64,000 nucleotides of DNA from an uncultured Aquimarina sp. (GCA_947493495.1 CANLRN010000013.1:1-64000), one strand, 5' to 3'. Positions 52,195-63,479 are shown, counted from the first letter of the stretch. A program made the numbers and translations. Notes: a model not told the origin generated them from the sequence alone.

Positions 52195-53523
52195 ATGACT
52201 CCAGTTGTATCAGGGTTTTCAAAGCTTTCTAAAGATCAAAAAATAAATTGGTTAGTTACCCATCATTTTAACAACGATCACAATACGATAGATATCCTTA
52301 AAACCTATTGGAATTCTGATGAAAAGCTCCAAAAATTACACGATGAATTCGCAGAGAATACAATTTCTAACTACTATCTTCCTTTTTCTGTAGCTCCTAA
52401 TTTTTTGATCAATGGGCAGCGATATACTATACCAATGGCTATAGAAGAAAGCTCTGTAGTGGCAGCCGCAAGTAAAGCTGCTAAATTCTGGCAAAACAGA
52501 GGTGGGTTTACAGCAGAAGTTCCATCCACTACAAAAGTGGGACAAGTACATTTTACATATTCTGGAGATCGCACAAGATTAAAAGCATTTTTTAATCGCA
52601 TTAAATCTGATCTAATTTCTTCAGCCTCTCATATCACTAAGAACATGGAAAAACGTGGCGGAGGTATCCTAGATGTAGTACTACGTGACAAGTCTTCAGA
52701 AATTGAGAATTACTACCAATTGCATTGCACTTTTGATACTGTAGATGCAATGGGAGCTAATTTTATAAACTCTTGTTTAGAACAATTTGCAGATTTTTTG
52801 ACCAAGGCTTCAATGACTTGTAAAGACGTTCTCAATACAGGAGAGCACATAGAAATAATTATGAGTATTCTTTCTAATTATGTTCCAGAATGTCTTGTAA
52901 AAGCTTCTGTTTCATGCCTCGTAAAAGAGTTGCCTAGCACAGAGGAATTGACTTCTCTACAATATGCGCAAAAATTTGTGAGAGCTGTACAAATTGCAAA
53001 AATAGAACCTTATAGAGCTGTCACCCATAATAAAGGTATTATGAATGGTATCGATGCTGTAGTCTTAGCTACTGGAAATGATTTTAGAGCCATTGAGGCT
53101 GGCGCTCATGCTTATGCCTCTAAAGACGGAAACTACACAAGCCTTACTAATGCTATCATCGATAATGATATTTTTCATTTTTCTATACAAATCCCCTTAG
53201 CACTTGGTACCGTTGGGGGATTGACATCTCTACATCCTTTAGTAAAACTATCCTTACATCTGCTTGGAAACCCGAATGCAAAAAAATTGATGGAGATTAC
53301 AGCTGTAGCTGGCTTAGCTCAAAATTTTGCCGCAATCAATTCTTTGATCACTACCGGGATACAACAAGGACATATGAAAATGCATTTGATGAATATATTA
53401 AATCAGTTTCGCGCTACCGAACAAGAAAAAAAACAAGTAGTAGAATATTTTAAAACCAATACAGTAACTCATAATGAAGTGGTAACACAAATTAAAAAAT
53501 TAAGAAGTCAAATCGCAAAGTAG
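52195..53523 (+). CDS. mvaA: Hydroxymethylglutaryl-CoA reductase, class II
   Basis: A 442-residue soluble enzyme. Typical regions are PMAIEESSVVAAASKAAKFW, TVDAMGANFIN, ATGNDFRAIEAGAHAYA and GTVGGLTSLHPLVK, with catalytic Glu, Lys, Asp and His in the usual order. No membrane helices, as in class II enzymes. It makes mevalonate for isoprenoid synthesis, and the GYDIA kinase 6.5 kb downstream fits the same pathway. Confidence 0.94.
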   Translation: MTPVVSGFSKLSKDQKINWLVTHHFNNDHNTIDILKTYWNSDEKLQKLHDEFAENTISNYYLPFSVAPNFLINGQRYTIPMAIEESSVVAAASKAAKFWQNRGGFTAEVPSTTKVGQVHFTYSGDRTRLKAFFNRIKSDLISSASHITKNMEKRGGGILDVVLRDKSSEIENYYQLHCTFDTVDAMGANFINSCLEQFADFLTKASMTCKDVLNTGEHIEIIMSILSNYVPECLVKASVSCLVKELPSTEELTSLQYAQKFVRAVQIAKIEPYRAVTHNKGIMNGIDAVVLATGNDFRAIEAGAHAYASKDGNYTSLTNAIIDNDIFHFSIQIPLALGTVGGLTSLHPLVKLSLHLLGNPNAKKLMEITAVAGLAQNFAAINSLITTGIQQGHMKMHLMNILNQFRATEQEKKQVVEYFKTNTVTHNEVVTQIKKLRSQIAK

Positions 53524-53792
53524 AAAGATTATTTCTACTGTTATTTCTATGAGGTTAATAATAAAACTTGTTCTGAACAATACTTTTGACTTGTTTAGCC
53601 TGAATTATTTAAAGGAATTTTCAATTTAAAAAATAAAGACTTGAATTTTCATAAAAATCAGATCTCTTTTTTTTATCATAAAAAAGATGAATTACTGTTT
53701 TTTATACTATGCCATATATATAATTAATATCTAAATTTTACGTTTATTGCTTAACCAAATCGTCTAAATGCCAACACAAACCAATCACCACA

Positions 53793-56700
53793 ATGAAGCT
53801 CCTTTACCTGTCATTATTATTCATTTTCTCTCCAATATTTATACACTCCCAAGTAGCAATAGATATCAATTCTGGAAACCCTGCGATTCCTTTCCCGCAA
53901 TTTTTAGCTTATGAATATGATGGAGACCATGTATTAGAAAACTTAGCCAATCAGAATGCTGATGGATTGGTTCATGCCGAGATGGAGAAGAGAATACGAG
54001 AAGCCTGGCAGATTATGGCTAATCGATTTCAATATACAGGAGAATCACATGCGGGAGTAAGATATATCTACAGTAATATCGGTTGCCCCTATGATTGCAG
54101 TGAAGGTGCTGGATATGCTATGATAGCCGCAGCTTATATGGCTGACAAAACAACTTTTGACGGGATTTGGTTTAGAGAACATGATGTACGATTGGTTAAA
54201 CACCCCAGATATATAGACGGAAATATACCTAGGCCGATGTATCTATATGGCGAAAATGCATTAGCAGAACCTGATAATGGAGCTCTACCAGGAACAGGAG
54301 CAGTAACAATAGGTGAAAATGGAGGAGATTCTGCTACAGATGGGGATGTTGATATCGCATTAGGATTATTAATGGCATGGAAACAATGGGGTGATGATTC
54401 TGGTTATCTGGATTCTAGCGGAAATATGATCAGTTATAAACAAGAAGCTCTTAATGTCATCAGAGGACTGGTAGAATTTCAAAATCAGGGATTTGGTGAT
54501 TGTAGAAGTGTATCAGGCGTTGTTGGTCTCGATGGGTATTTCAAAAACGGAAATACCTGGACAGAAGTCACAAATTGGGCAAGTGGTATGGATCCCTGTC
54601 CAGAATTTGCTGGACCTCAGCAATTACACGTAGATTATGTAGCTCCAGCATATTGTAAAGCGTTCGCTGATTTTCTGGAAACCGAAGGAGATGCTACCGA
54701 TATCGCCTGGAATATACCACAATTACGCAGAGCTGAAGCGTCTTCGGATTGGTTTATGGGAGAATTATACAATCAAGGGCAGAATACAATACCTGTGGCA
54801 GGTTGGGTAGGACTGGATAGTGCTAATAATGCAACTTTTACAAATTTCAATGAAGGAGAAGATTTTAGATATGCATGGAGAACCATATTAAATCACACTT
54901 GGCATGGAGATCCTGAGAATTCTTGGAATCCAACAACACATCAGGTAATTCCTGGAGGAAACTCTTTTAATAAAGATATGGGTGAACGCTTCAGTAAATT
55001 TCTTGCAGATCCTACCATCTCTGGGAACGCATGTGTAAAACCAGGTAGTATTGCACTCACTTTTCAAGGACCTTCTCAAGTGGTACAACAATACAATCCT
55101 ATTACAGCTCAGCCTCTAGGAGCATTCCCTATCAACTGGTTAGTAGGTACAGGAACTCCATCAGCAGTTTCTGCGCAAGATTTTGACTTAATGGGAAAAC
55201 TCTATCGTCAATGTGCTATAGAGTGGGATCAAGCAACGGGACAAAATCTGGATTCTAATCCAAGATATTTTCACGGTTTTTTTAGATTATTAGGAATGCT
55301 GGTAAGTACTGGTAATTTTCAGTCTCCTATGAGTATCAGCCCTGAAGCAAATATAAAAGTGTATACATCTGTTGATAAAACAGCTGCTTTTACAGGTGAT
55401 GAAGTGACCTTTACGATCTCCTATAGAAATTATGGATCGGTAGCGGCTCAAAACGTACTGATAACCGATGTGATTCCGACAGAATTAGAATTTGTATCTG
55501 CTACGGATGGAGGTACTAATGCAGGTGGATCCGTAATCTGGGATATAGGAACTGTAGCTGGCTTTACATCTACTGGAGGCATCACTCCAACTACAGGAGA
55601 AGTAAAAGTAACCTGCAAAGTAAAGCCAGGTATCTCTGGCCGTGTATGTAACCCTGTAACGATCACTACTACCAATGGAAAAGGGTGGACTTCTAATGAT
55701 TTTCCGAATGAAATCTCTGCTGTGATGCAGCGTAATTGTGTAGATATTATTGAAAAAGCCTTAGAAATCGAAAAAACAGTTGATTTCGACACCGTAAATC
55801 CTGGTAACATTGTTACCTATTCTATTGATTTTAAAAACTCATCGAAAGGGGGGTATATCAATGGTGGCCGTTCTGGTGTTAATCTTGCCTATGCGCGTTC
55901 TGGTAATGCAACTGGAACTACTCAAGGAATCAAAGTAAGATTATACCATGGAGCTGCAGAACCTTATATTAATTACGAAAATTATCGTATTTCATTGTTT
56001 CTTAATGACAACACCTATGCCTGTCTTTCTGACGATCCAAGGTGTGGTATTGGCTGGGGATTAAGAAATAATATTTATGAAGGTGGAGCTGCAGGTGGTG
56101 TTCAGGTTTCTCATGAAAGTATTGTTCCTGGATCAGATGCCAATGGTGCCTGGAACCAAAGAGTTATTTTACAGTTTTCGGATCAACTCTGTGGACCAAC
56201 TCCTCATCTATTACGTTACTTTGGTTTACCAAGAATTCACGAAGGAGGAAATCAGCCACTAAGAGCTGTTTGGGAATTATTTACTAGTAATTTTGGAAAT
56301 GCAGATTGGTCTGATGATTGGTCTTGGGATGCTAATGCAACTGATGCTGATGATGGTTTATTTTATCCTATTACAGATGATTGGACGGACCCTGACAATC
56401 CTATACGAGTAGACAGATATCATAATGAAGCTTGTGAAACACCTACTAAAACAGTACCTAATGTTCTGGTTGAAGAATGGGATGGCTATGTATGGCGAAG
56501 AGTATTTGGCTCAGGGCCTGTACCAGGACGAGATGTAGAAAATGTAGTACTCACGGATATTCTACCCCTTGGGTTTACCTTTGTTGATTTTGTAGGCGAT
56601 AATCCACTTGGTATTATTCCTACAACCTCTACTCTTGCTGATGGAAGAACAGAAATTAGATGGGAAGTACCTAGATTGCAAATTAGTCAAGGTGGCATCA

Positions 56701-59700
56701 TTAGTTATCGGGCACGTGCAGGTTTTAGTAGTGGCACCTGTGAGAGAACTGATGAAATCCAGACCAATTCAGCTTCTATAGAAGCCTTAAACGAATCTCC
56801 TATTATCAGCTCAGTAGATGTTACTGTTAGCTGTGACCCTGTAATTTTACCACCTCCTCCTTCTTCAATGACAAAAACTGCTACTCCAGCTTCTGGAGAC
56901 GTAGGAGACCAAGTGGTCTATACTTTATCTTATGAAAACACAGATGGCTCTCCTGTAGAGTTAGGACTCACTAATGCCAGTGACTGGACTGCACAAATCG
57001 GCACACCGATGACTGTTGCAGGAGGAACTTTAACCTCAGTTTCTAATAATTTGGGGGTGTCCACTTATAATTTTTCGCACGGTACAAACGGAACATTAGA
57101 AGCAACCATAGATTTTACACCAAGTGCAGCATTTGGATTTGCATTACGCCATACTGGAGGAAATATTGACAATGGATTATATATTGTTTTTAAACCTAAT
57201 CCAGGAGGTGGATCTGTTGATACAAGGGTATTTGATGGAACTACGCAGATAGATCAGACTACCTTAAGTTTTCCAGGAAACCCTATGGATATTAAACTAC
57301 TATTAAATGGTGACCAGCTAAACGTTTGGTTAGATAATACCACAAACCCAACACCTACGTGGTCTGTTACTGGATTGCCTGTACGTGCAGGGAATTATGG
57401 TTATATTAATGCCTTTCCTGATGGCAATGATGCTTTTGGAACCCATACAGTATCCCGATTTAAAACTAGTATGGATTCTGCATTTAACTTACAAATTACG
57501 GATCCAATACCTTCAGAAGTTTCTTTTGTTTCGGCTTCTGATGCCGGTGTTGATACTGCTAGAATTGTTACCTATCCGCTAATACCCGGACCTGTTTTAG
57601 CAGGAGAAATCATAACGTACTCCTGGACTGCAACAATTGATAATTGCCCAACAAGTACTTCTAAAATCGTGAATATAGGATACACCAATATTCTAGGGAT
57701 TGCTACCAATAGTATTGCTGCACAAGCACTGGTTGATTGTTCTGGAATAGATATTTGTGATACAGTAACCGTTCCAGATCCCATAGTGACTAATGCTTCC
57801 TTCTGTTTAAATGACAGCCCTACAGATCTAGATACCTTTATTACCGCCACAGAAACTATCATATGGTATGCGGATAACACCTCGGTTATACCTATTACAA
57901 AACCTATTATCGATACTACCATAGCATCTAATACTATATATTACATAACTCAGCAAGATAGCAATGGTTGCGAAAGTAATTGTATTCCTATCACGGTAGA
58001 AGTTGTTGATTCAAATACAGCAATAAATAATGCTATTACGATATTAAGTAGCGAATCTGTACAATATGATATTCCTCTCGGATTTGGACTAACTGTAGGA
58101 GATTTTACATGGGCTGCTCTTGCCAACAATACTGTAGATGGAGAAACGACTACAGATACTACAAGCTCTAGTATTACAGATGTATTAATAAATACTACAA
58201 ATACACCACAGGTAGTTACTTACATAATAACTCCAATCACTACAAGCAGCTGTAGTAGCCGTTTTGAACTATCAGTTACGGTAAACCCTCTTCCTTCTGT
58301 GCAAATTGACGCTACTTCTGTAGTAGAGGGAGATGGTATAGAAGTAACCCTTACCTTAAGTGAACCTTTTATCACTAACCTCCAGTTTATTATTGATTTT
58401 ACAGGAATTAGTGCTGATGAAAGTGACCTAAGCCTTGCCTCCCAAAACATCATAATACTAGCAGGAGATACAACAGTTAGCTTTTTTAGAAATACAACCG
58501 AAGATGCTATCATAGAAAATAGTGAAACTGTCGAGATCTCAATTGCTGGCGTAGTATCAGGTACTATAGGGGACATTACAGATACTGCTATTGCTACCAT
58601 TTTTGATGATGATGGATTACCTGGTGTTATAATTCAGGATGCTACTGTAGAAGAAGGAGGTAGTATAGAAATGCTTATTTCATTAACCTCTCCTGCTATA
58701 GATGATATCACATTAACTATGGCATATACTAATCTAGAAACAGATACTAATGATTATGATACAGCTGTTCAGCTTATTACTTTTGCTACAGGAAATATCA
58801 ATGCAACACTTTCTATCCAAACAACAGATGATCTACTAATAGAAAATGATGAAACATTCCGTATAGGAATTGCGTCAGTTGATACTGGAACTGTTGGTAC
58901 GACTACCGATGAAGGAATTGCAACCATCATTGATAATGATACTGGTCCAATCCCAAGTATTACTATTGATGATGCATCTATTACTGAAGGAGAAATATTA
59001 CAAATACCAATATCCCTTAGTAGTCCAGCAATTGATGATATTAATATATCTATAGGGTATGTAAATGTAGAAGCGGATAATTCTGACTATGATACCACAA
59101 ATCAAACTATCAGTATACCTATAGGAACTACAGACACAGTACTTTCTATACAAACAACAGATGATCTTTTAATAGAAAATCCTGAAACCTTTAGAGTACG
59201 TATTATATCCGTAAATAACGGAACTATTGATGATAGTACAGATGAAGGAATTGCAACCATCATTGATAATGATTCTATAGAAATTTTTATCTCAGATGAG
59301 AGTACTGAAGAAGGTACTGATTTAGATTTTTCTATTACATTATCAAGACCATCACCAGAAGATATTATCTTATCTCTTACTTATATTAATGAAACTACCA
59401 TGGCGCTAGACTATGAAGTCATTCTTACTGAAATCACAATTCCTGCAGGAGATCTGACTGCTTTTGTTCCAATTAGCACACGTGATGATGAACAGGAAGA
59501 ACCCGATGAAACTTTTAGACTAGAAATAGATCAAATTTTATCAGGTGTAGTAGCTGATTTTTCAGATGTAGGTATTGGCACTATTATCGATAATGATTCG
59601 GCAGAAAATGCACCTCCACTATTCCCGCTTTATTTTACTCCTAATGGAGATAGTTTTCATGACAATTGGCATGCAAATGCAGATTCAAGAGATCAAATAG

Positions 59701-59873
59701 TACTTGTCTGGATATTTGATCGATTCGGAAAGTTATTAAAACAATTATCCCCTCAGGATAATGGCTGGAATGGAGAGTTTAATGGAAAACTATTACCTTC
59801 ATCTGAGTATTGGTTTAAAGCAGAATTACAAGACGGAACCTATCATCAGGGACATTTTAGTTTAATCCGATAA
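53793..59873 (+). CDS. Giant secreted GH8-family glycoside hydrolase with Calx-beta repeats and T9SS type-B signal
   Basis: A 2026-residue protein. The signal peptide is cleaved near FIHSQ (residue 20). Residues ~30-510 are a GH8 catalytic domain: CSEGAGYAMIAAAYMADKTT with the general acid Glu104 and SATDGDVDIALGLLMAWKQWG with Asp183/185/187. Then come a DUF11-like repeat (~520-650), a Cys-containing mixed region with a second DUF11-like part (~660-1020), a third with an inserted LamG-like fold (~1030-1230), an Ig-like domain (~1330-1410), and four Calx-beta domains (~1500-1945), ending in a T9SS type-B sorting domain (YFTPNGDSFHDNW, last ~80 residues). GH8 acts on beta-1,4-glucans, chitosan or xylan. 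Calx-beta 2 and 3 are nearly identical in DNA. It is exported to the cell surface by T9SS. Confidence 0.88.
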   Translation: MKLLYLSLLFIFSPIFIHSQVAIDINSGNPAIPFPQFLAYEYDGDHVLENLANQNADGLVHAEMEKRIREAWQIMANRFQYTGESHAGVRYIYSNIGCPYDCSEGAGYAMIAAAYMADKTTFDGIWFREHDVRLVKHPRYIDGNIPRPMYLYGENALAEPDNGALPGTGAVTIGENGGDSATDGDVDIALGLLMAWKQWGDDSGYLDSSGNMISYKQEALNVIRGLVEFQNQGFGDCRSVSGVVGLDGYFKNGNTWTEVTNWASGMDPCPEFAGPQQLHVDYVAPAYCKAFADFLETEGDATDIAWNIPQLRRAEASSDWFMGELYNQGQNTIPVAGWVGLDSANNATFTNFNEGEDFRYAWRTILNHTWHGDPENSWNPTTHQVIPGGNSFNKDMGERFSKFLADPTISGNACVKPGSIALTFQGPSQVVQQYNPITAQPLGAFPINWLVGTGTPSAVSAQDFDLMGKLYRQCAIEWDQATGQNLDSNPRYFHGFFRLLGMLVSTGNFQSPMSISPEANIKVYTSVDKTAAFTGDEVTFTISYRNYGSVAAQNVLITDVIPTELEFVSATDGGTNAGGSVIWDIGTVAGFTSTGGITPTTGEVKVTCKVKPGISGRVCNPVTITTTNGKGWTSNDFPNEISAVMQRNCVDIIEKALEIEKTVDFDTVNPGNIVTYSIDFKNSSKGGYINGGRSGVNLAYARSGNATGTTQGIKVRLYHGAAEPYINYENYRISLFLNDNTYACLSDDPRCGIGWGLRNNIYEGGAAGGVQVSHESIVPGSDANGAWNQRVILQFSDQLCGPTPHLLRYFGLPRIHEGGNQPLRAVWELFTSNFGNADWSDDWSWDANATDADDGLFYPITDDWTDPDNPIRVDRYHNEACETPTKTVPNVLVEEWDGYVWRRVFGSGPVPGRDVENVVLTDILPLGFTFVDFVGDNPLGIIPTTSTLADGRTEIRWEVPRLQISQGGIISYRARAGFSSGTCERTDEIQTNSASIEALNESPIISSVDVTVSCDPVILPPPPSSMTKTATPASGDVGDQVVYTLSYENTDGSPVELGLTNASDWTAQIGTPMTVAGGTLTSVSNNLGVSTYNFSHGTNGTLEATIDFTPSAAFGFALRHTGGNIDNGLYIVFKPNPGGGSVDTRVFDGTTQIDQTTLSFPGNPMDIKLLLNGDQLNVWLDNTTNPTPTWSVTGLPVRAGNYGYINAFPDGNDAFGTHTVSRFKTSMDSAFNLQITDPIPSEVSFVSASDAGVDTARIVTYPLIPGPVLAGEIITYSWTATIDNCPTSTSKIVNIGYTNILGIATNSIAAQALVDCSGIDICDTVTVPDPIVTNASFCLNDSPTDLDTFITATETIIWYADNTSVIPITKPIIDTTIASNTIYYITQQDSNGCESNCIPITVEVVDSNTAINNAITILSSESVQYDIPLGFGLTVGDFTWAALANNTVDGETTTDTTSSSITDVLINTTNTPQVVTYIITPITTSSCSSRFELSVTVNPLPSVQIDATSVVEGDGIEVTLTLSEPFITNLQFIIDFTGISADESDLSLASQNIIILAGDTTVSFFRNTTEDAIIENSETVEISIAGVVSGTIGDITDTAIATIFDDDGLPGVIIQDATVEEGGSIEMLISLTSPAIDDITLTMAYTNLETDTNDYDTAVQLITFATGNINATLSIQTTDDLLIENDETFRIGIASVDTGTVGTTTDEGIATIIDNDTGPIPSITIDDASITEGEILQIPISLSSPAIDDINISIGYVNVEADNSDYDTTNQTISIPIGTTDTVLSIQTTDDLLIENPETFRVRIISVNNGTIDDSTDEGIATIIDNDSIEIFISDESTEEGTDLDFSITLSRPSPEDIILSLTYINETTMALDYEVILTEITIPAGDLTAFVPISTRDDEQEEPDETFRLEIDQILSGVVADFSDVGIGTIIDNDSAENAPPLFPLYFTPNGDSFHDNWHANADSRDQIVLVWIFDRFGKLLKQLSPQDNGWNGEFNGKLLPSSEYWFKAELQDGTYHQGHFSLIR
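58908..59273 (+). repeat. Duplicated Calx-beta units within the GH8 gene
   Basis: A 33-bp stretch is identical at 58908-58940 and 59241-59273 (period 333 bp, 111 residues), and the wider neighbourhood is very similar (ACAACAGATGATCT...AATAGAAAAT in both). This indicates a recent duplication of one Calx-beta domain inside the gene. Confidence 0.85.
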
Positions 59874-60013
59874 TTTAAAAAAAATTGGTACATCTATTTG
59901 AACCTTATCATTTATCCCAGTATATAGCATTCTGACCTATATTTACTCCATAAAAAAGATATAAGTTATGTGCTTTAAAAAAAATCTGACCCTTAGAATT
60001 ATTGTAAAATAAT

Positions 60014-60021
60014 TACATTTG
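60014..60021 (+). promoter_or_regulatory. Possible -7 element for the GYDIA kinase gene
   Basis: TACATTTG fits TAnnTTTG and ends 27 bp before the ATG at 60049. No suitable -33 TTG seen. Confidence 0.35.
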
Positions 60022-60048
60022 TCTTTCATTATATGTCAGGGGTAACCT

Positions 60049-60981
60049 ATGGATAAAACATCTTTTTATAGCCACGGTAAATTGCTCATTACTTCAGAAT
60101 ATCTTGTTCTGGACGGCGTAAAAGCATTGGCTATTCCAACTAAAAAAGGACAGTGGTTACACCTAGAAGAAAATAACACACATACTATCACCTGGCAAAG
60201 TTTGGATATGGGTGGGAATTGTTGGTTTGAGACGATTATTAAACTTCCTATAGCCATTTCTGAAATAGCTCATATTGATGATGAAGAAGGGCTGCGTATT
60301 TCTAAAACTCTTTTAGAACTATTAACTACTGCTCAAGAGCTAAATCCCAACTTTCTTTCTGATGAGAGAGGATATACTGTAACTACTCGTTTAGAATTTG
60401 ATAGCAACTGGGGGTTAGGGTCTTCTTCTACTCTTATTAATAATATTGCGCAGTGGGCAGATGTAGATGCTTTTGAGTTACTAAACAAAAGTTTTGGAGG
60501 GAGCGGTTATGATATTGCTAGTGCCCAACACAAAACACCTATATATTACATTCGTACAGATGGAAAACCGATAGTAGAAGAAATAAATTTTGACCCTGTT
60601 TTTAAAGATCAGTTATTCTTTGTACATCTAAATCAAAAGCAGGATAGCAAAAAATCTATAAAACATTATCAATCTTTACCGTTAAAAGATTTTGATACTG
60701 CTTCAGAAATAGTACAAAAAATAACTAATGCTATAATAAATTGCACCTCATTAACAGCATTCTGTGAGCTTATTGATCAACATGAAGAAGTGATTTCTAA
60801 AATCATTAAAACACCTACTGTAAAATCTACTTTGTTTCCTGATTATTCTGGTAGTATAAAAAGCTTAGGAGGTTGGGGTGGAGATTTTGTATTAGTCACT
60901 GGAACTTCTATAGAAATAGATTATTTTAAAACTAAAGGATATACTACTATCATACCCTATAATGACATGGTACTATACTAA
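60049..60981 (+). CDS. GYDIA-family GHMP kinase (mevalonate-pathway kinase-like)
   Basis: A 310-residue protein. GHMP features are GKLLITSEYLVLDG at the N-terminus, the ATP loop WGLGSSSTLINN and the motif GGSGYDIASAQHKTP that names the family, plus GGWGGDFVLVTG near the end. Members are Bacteroidetes-specific relatives of mevalonate and phosphomevalonate kinases. With the upstream HMG-CoA reductase it points to mevalonate-derived isoprenoids. Confidence 0.92.
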   Translation: MDKTSFYSHGKLLITSEYLVLDGVKALAIPTKKGQWLHLEENNTHTITWQSLDMGGNCWFETIIKLPIAISEIAHIDDEEGLRISKTLLELLTTAQELNPNFLSDERGYTVTTRLEFDSNWGLGSSSTLINNIAQWADVDAFELLNKSFGGSGYDIASAQHKTPIYYIRTDGKPIVEEINFDPVFKDQLFFVHLNQKQDSKKSIKHYQSLPLKDFDTASEIVQKITNAIINCTSLTAFCELIDQHEEVISKIIKTPTVKSTLFPDYSGSIKSLGGWGGDFVLVTGTSIEIDYFKTKGYTTIIPYNDMVLY

Positions 60982-61008
60982 TTTAAATCAAAAAAATACA
61001 CTGATATA

Positions 61009-61998
61009 TTACTTAGAAAGCTTACGTAAAGTAACCCATTGCTTAAGCATTTCTCTAGAATCACACGCTGGATAACCTAAAACGGTTTTCCCTGCCGGAA
61101 CATCATTCATAACACCAGAACCTGCGGCCACAGTAGCTCCAGAATGAATCGTAACATGGTCTTTTATAGAAGCACTCCCTCCAATAACAACCCCATCACC
61201 TAGTGTAACAGAACCTGCTAAGCCACTACTCCCCGCCATAATACAAAAACGCCCTAATACACAATTGTGTCCGATTTGCACTAAATTATCAATCTTACAA
61301 CCATCACCTAATACCGTGGAATTAAACTTCGCACGATCTATACAAGAATTAGCACCGATTTCAACTCCATTACCAATGACAACATTTCCGATGTGTGGGA
61401 TTTTTACAAGTCCATGACCATCTTCACTGGGTAGATATCCAAAACCATCTGCACCTATACTGACATTATTATGAAAAATACAATCACTCCCTATTTCAGA
61501 ACGCTCTCGAATTACCGTACCAGACCAAATAACGGTACTATCACCTATCACTGAATCATCAAAAACAGTTACATTAGGATAAAGCACAACTCCATCTCCC
61601 AAAACAGCGTTTTTTCCTATATAACAACCTGCCCCAATCTTACTTCCAACTCCCACAATAACAGATTTATGGATCACTGCTGTTGGATGAATATCAACTT
61701 CAAAAACTGGATCTTCAGGGTGAAATATTTCTAATAGTTTGGACATTGCAAAATCTGCATTCTTTACCATAATAAATGCCCGATCAGGACCGGGTTGAAT
61801 ATCTATGGTTTCATTCACAATGGCAACACAAGCATTAGACGTGTCCCATAAACTTGCAAATTTTTTGCTTCGAACAAAGGTAATCTGATCTCTTTTCGCG
61901 TTCTTCAGTTCATTTAATCCAGTTACTCTTTGGTTGGTATTTCCTCTTAATTTGCCCTGTAGAATAGTATTGATTTCTTCTATTGTAAATGATATCAT
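61009..61998 (-). CDS. lpxD: UDP-3-O-acylglucosamine N-acyltransferase
   Basis: A 329-residue protein: an N-terminal uridine-binding domain (residues ~1-100), then a left-handed beta-helix of hexapeptide repeats ([36 protein letters not shown]) and the catalytic-His region [14 protein letters not shown]. It adds the N-linked acyl chain in lipid A synthesis. Bacteroidetes often have more than one LpxD-like protein. This is the standard length, and it reads alone. Confidence 0.93.
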   Translation of the reverse strand: MISFTIEEINTILQGKLRGNTNQRVTGLNELKNAKRDQITFVRSKKFASLWDTSNACVAIVNETIDIQPGPDRAFIMVKNADFAMSKLLEIFHPEDPVFEVDIHPTAVIHKSVIVGVGSKIGAGCYIGKNAVLGDGVVLYPNVTVFDDSVIGDSTVIWSGTVIRERSEIGSDCIFHNNVSIGADGFGYLPSEDGHGLVKIPHIGNVVIGNGVEIGANSCIDRAKFNSTVLGDGCKIDNLVQIGHNCVLGRFCIMAGSSGLAGSVTLGDGVVIGGSASIKDHVTIHSGATVAAGSGVMNDVPAGKTVLGYPACDSREMLKQWVTLRKLSK

Positions 61999-62201
61999 TA
62001 TTTTTTATTAATTGGTTATTAGATTCTATGATCTATCATTTTTGAAAATTCACAAAGTTGTTATAAACAATAATGTTATAAAAAGTAATGAAGTATTAAA
62101 AACAATACAAAAAGTCAATTTAGTTAATTTTTTAACAAATCAAGTTTTAAAATCTAAAAAACTTTGATCTATACCATTTTTGCTTTAAAATTACTCAAAT
62201 A

Positions 62202-62231
62202 AAAACCTCAATTCCTTTAAATTGAGGTTTT
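62202..62231 (-). terminator. Intrinsic terminator after sucB
   Basis: AAAACCTCAATT at 62202-62213 and AATTGAGGTTTT at 62220-62231 form a 12-bp stem with a 6-nt loop, 25 bp beyond the sucB stop on the minus strand and followed there by T-rich sequence. Confidence 0.85.
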
Positions 62232-62255
62232 ACTATATATTATACAAAGCGTATA

Positions 62256-63479
62256 TTATAGCTCTAATGCTTTTAACACATTAGAATCCATCAATAATTC
62301 TTCAGGATTTTCTAAGGCTTCTTTAACGGTTACTAAAAACCCAACAGACTCCTTGCCATCAATAATTCTATGATCATAGGACAATGCTACATACATAATA
62401 GGTGCTATTACAATTTGTCCATCTCGTACGATAGGTCGCTCTACTATATTATGCATTCCTAGAATAGCACTCTGTGGTGGATTGATAATTGGAGTTGATA
62501 ACATACTCCCGAAAACCCCACCATTGGTGATCGTAAAGGTTCCTCCTGTCATTTCATCTACAGTGATTTGTCCTTCACGAGCTCTGATCGCTAATCTTTT
62601 TACTTCGGATTCTACCCCTCTAAAACTTAGATTTTCTGCATTTCTAATCACAGGCACCATTAGCCCTTTGGGCCCAGATACTGCAATACTAATATCCTGA
62701 AAATCATATGAAATCATCTCCTTACCATCGATCATTGAATTTACCGAAGGGAACATCTTTAAGGCACGTACACAGGCTAATGTAAAGAATGACATAAATC
62801 CTAAACTTACCCCATGCTTCCCTTTAAAAGTTTCTTTATATTGCTTTCTCAGGTCGAAAATGGGTTGCATATCCACTTCGTTAAAAGTAGTTAGCATTGC
62901 CGTTTCATTTTTTACTGAGACTAATCGTTCTGCTACTTTACGACGAAGCATTGATAATTTCTTACGAGATTCTCCTCTACTACCTCCTCCTGGAGTTCCC
63001 ATTGATGGTTTTGCATCTACTGCATCTGCCTTAGTTATACGTCCATCTTTTCCTGTTCCTTGTACTTGAGAAGGGTCAATTCCTTTTTCTGCCAATACTT
63101 TCTTAGCAGCAGGCGAGGCTGTCCCACTAGCATAGGTTGTTGTTTTTACAGGAGCAGGAGTTGACGTAGAAGGAGCTACTTCTTTTTTAGTTTCTTCTTT
63201 TGGAGCTTCTTCAGATACTGCTGCTTTGCCTTCGGGTTTTGCAGCATCTGTATCAATCAGGCATACAACCTGACCTACAGCTACAGCATCTCCTTCTTCT
63301 GCCTTTAGTGTGATAATACCACTAGCCTCAGCAGGTAACTCTAACGTAGCCTTGTCACTATCTACCTCGGCAATCGCCTGGTCTTTTTCTACATAATCAC
63401 CATTTTCTACAAGCCATTGTGCAATTTCTACTTCTGTAATGGATTCTCCTGGTGATGGGACTTTCATTTCTAAAGCCAT
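62256..63479 (-). CDS. sucB: Dihydrolipoyllysine-residue succinyltransferase (2-oxoglutarate dehydrogenase E2)
   Basis: A 407-residue protein: an N-terminal lipoyl domain with the modified Lys in [13 protein letters not shown], an Ala/Pro/Lys-rich linker, the E1/E3-binding domain ([20 protein letters not shown]), and the catalytic core with [16 protein letters not shown] (the H-x-x-x-D pair). The succinyl-type core fits 2-oxoglutarate dehydrogenase, and the sucA gene directly upstream confirms it. Confidence 0.96.
   Translation of the reverse strand: MALEMKVPSPGESITEVEIAQWLVENGDYVEKDQAIAEVDSDKATLELPAEASGIITLKAEEGDAVAVGQVVCLIDTDAAKPEGKAAVSEEAPKEETKKEVAPSTSTPAPVKTTTYASGTASPAAKKVLAEKGIDPSQVQGTGKDGRITKADAVDAKPSMGTPGGGSRGESRKKLSMLRRKVAERLVSVKNETAMLTTFNEVDMQPIFDLRKQYKETFKGKHGVSLGFMSFFTLACVRALKMFPSVNSMIDGKEMISYDFQDISIAVSGPKGLMVPVIRNAENLSFRGVESEVKRLAIRAREGQITVDEMTGGTFTITNGGVFGSMLSTPIINPPQSAILGMHNIVERPIVRDGQIVIAPIMYVALSYDHRIIDGKESVGFLVTVKEALENPEELLMDSNVLKALEL

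Noticed and set aside
58300..59620. A CRISPR array or tandem DNA repeat
   Set aside because: The periodicity (about 333 bp) is that of protein domains in frame within one gene, with no short spacers.
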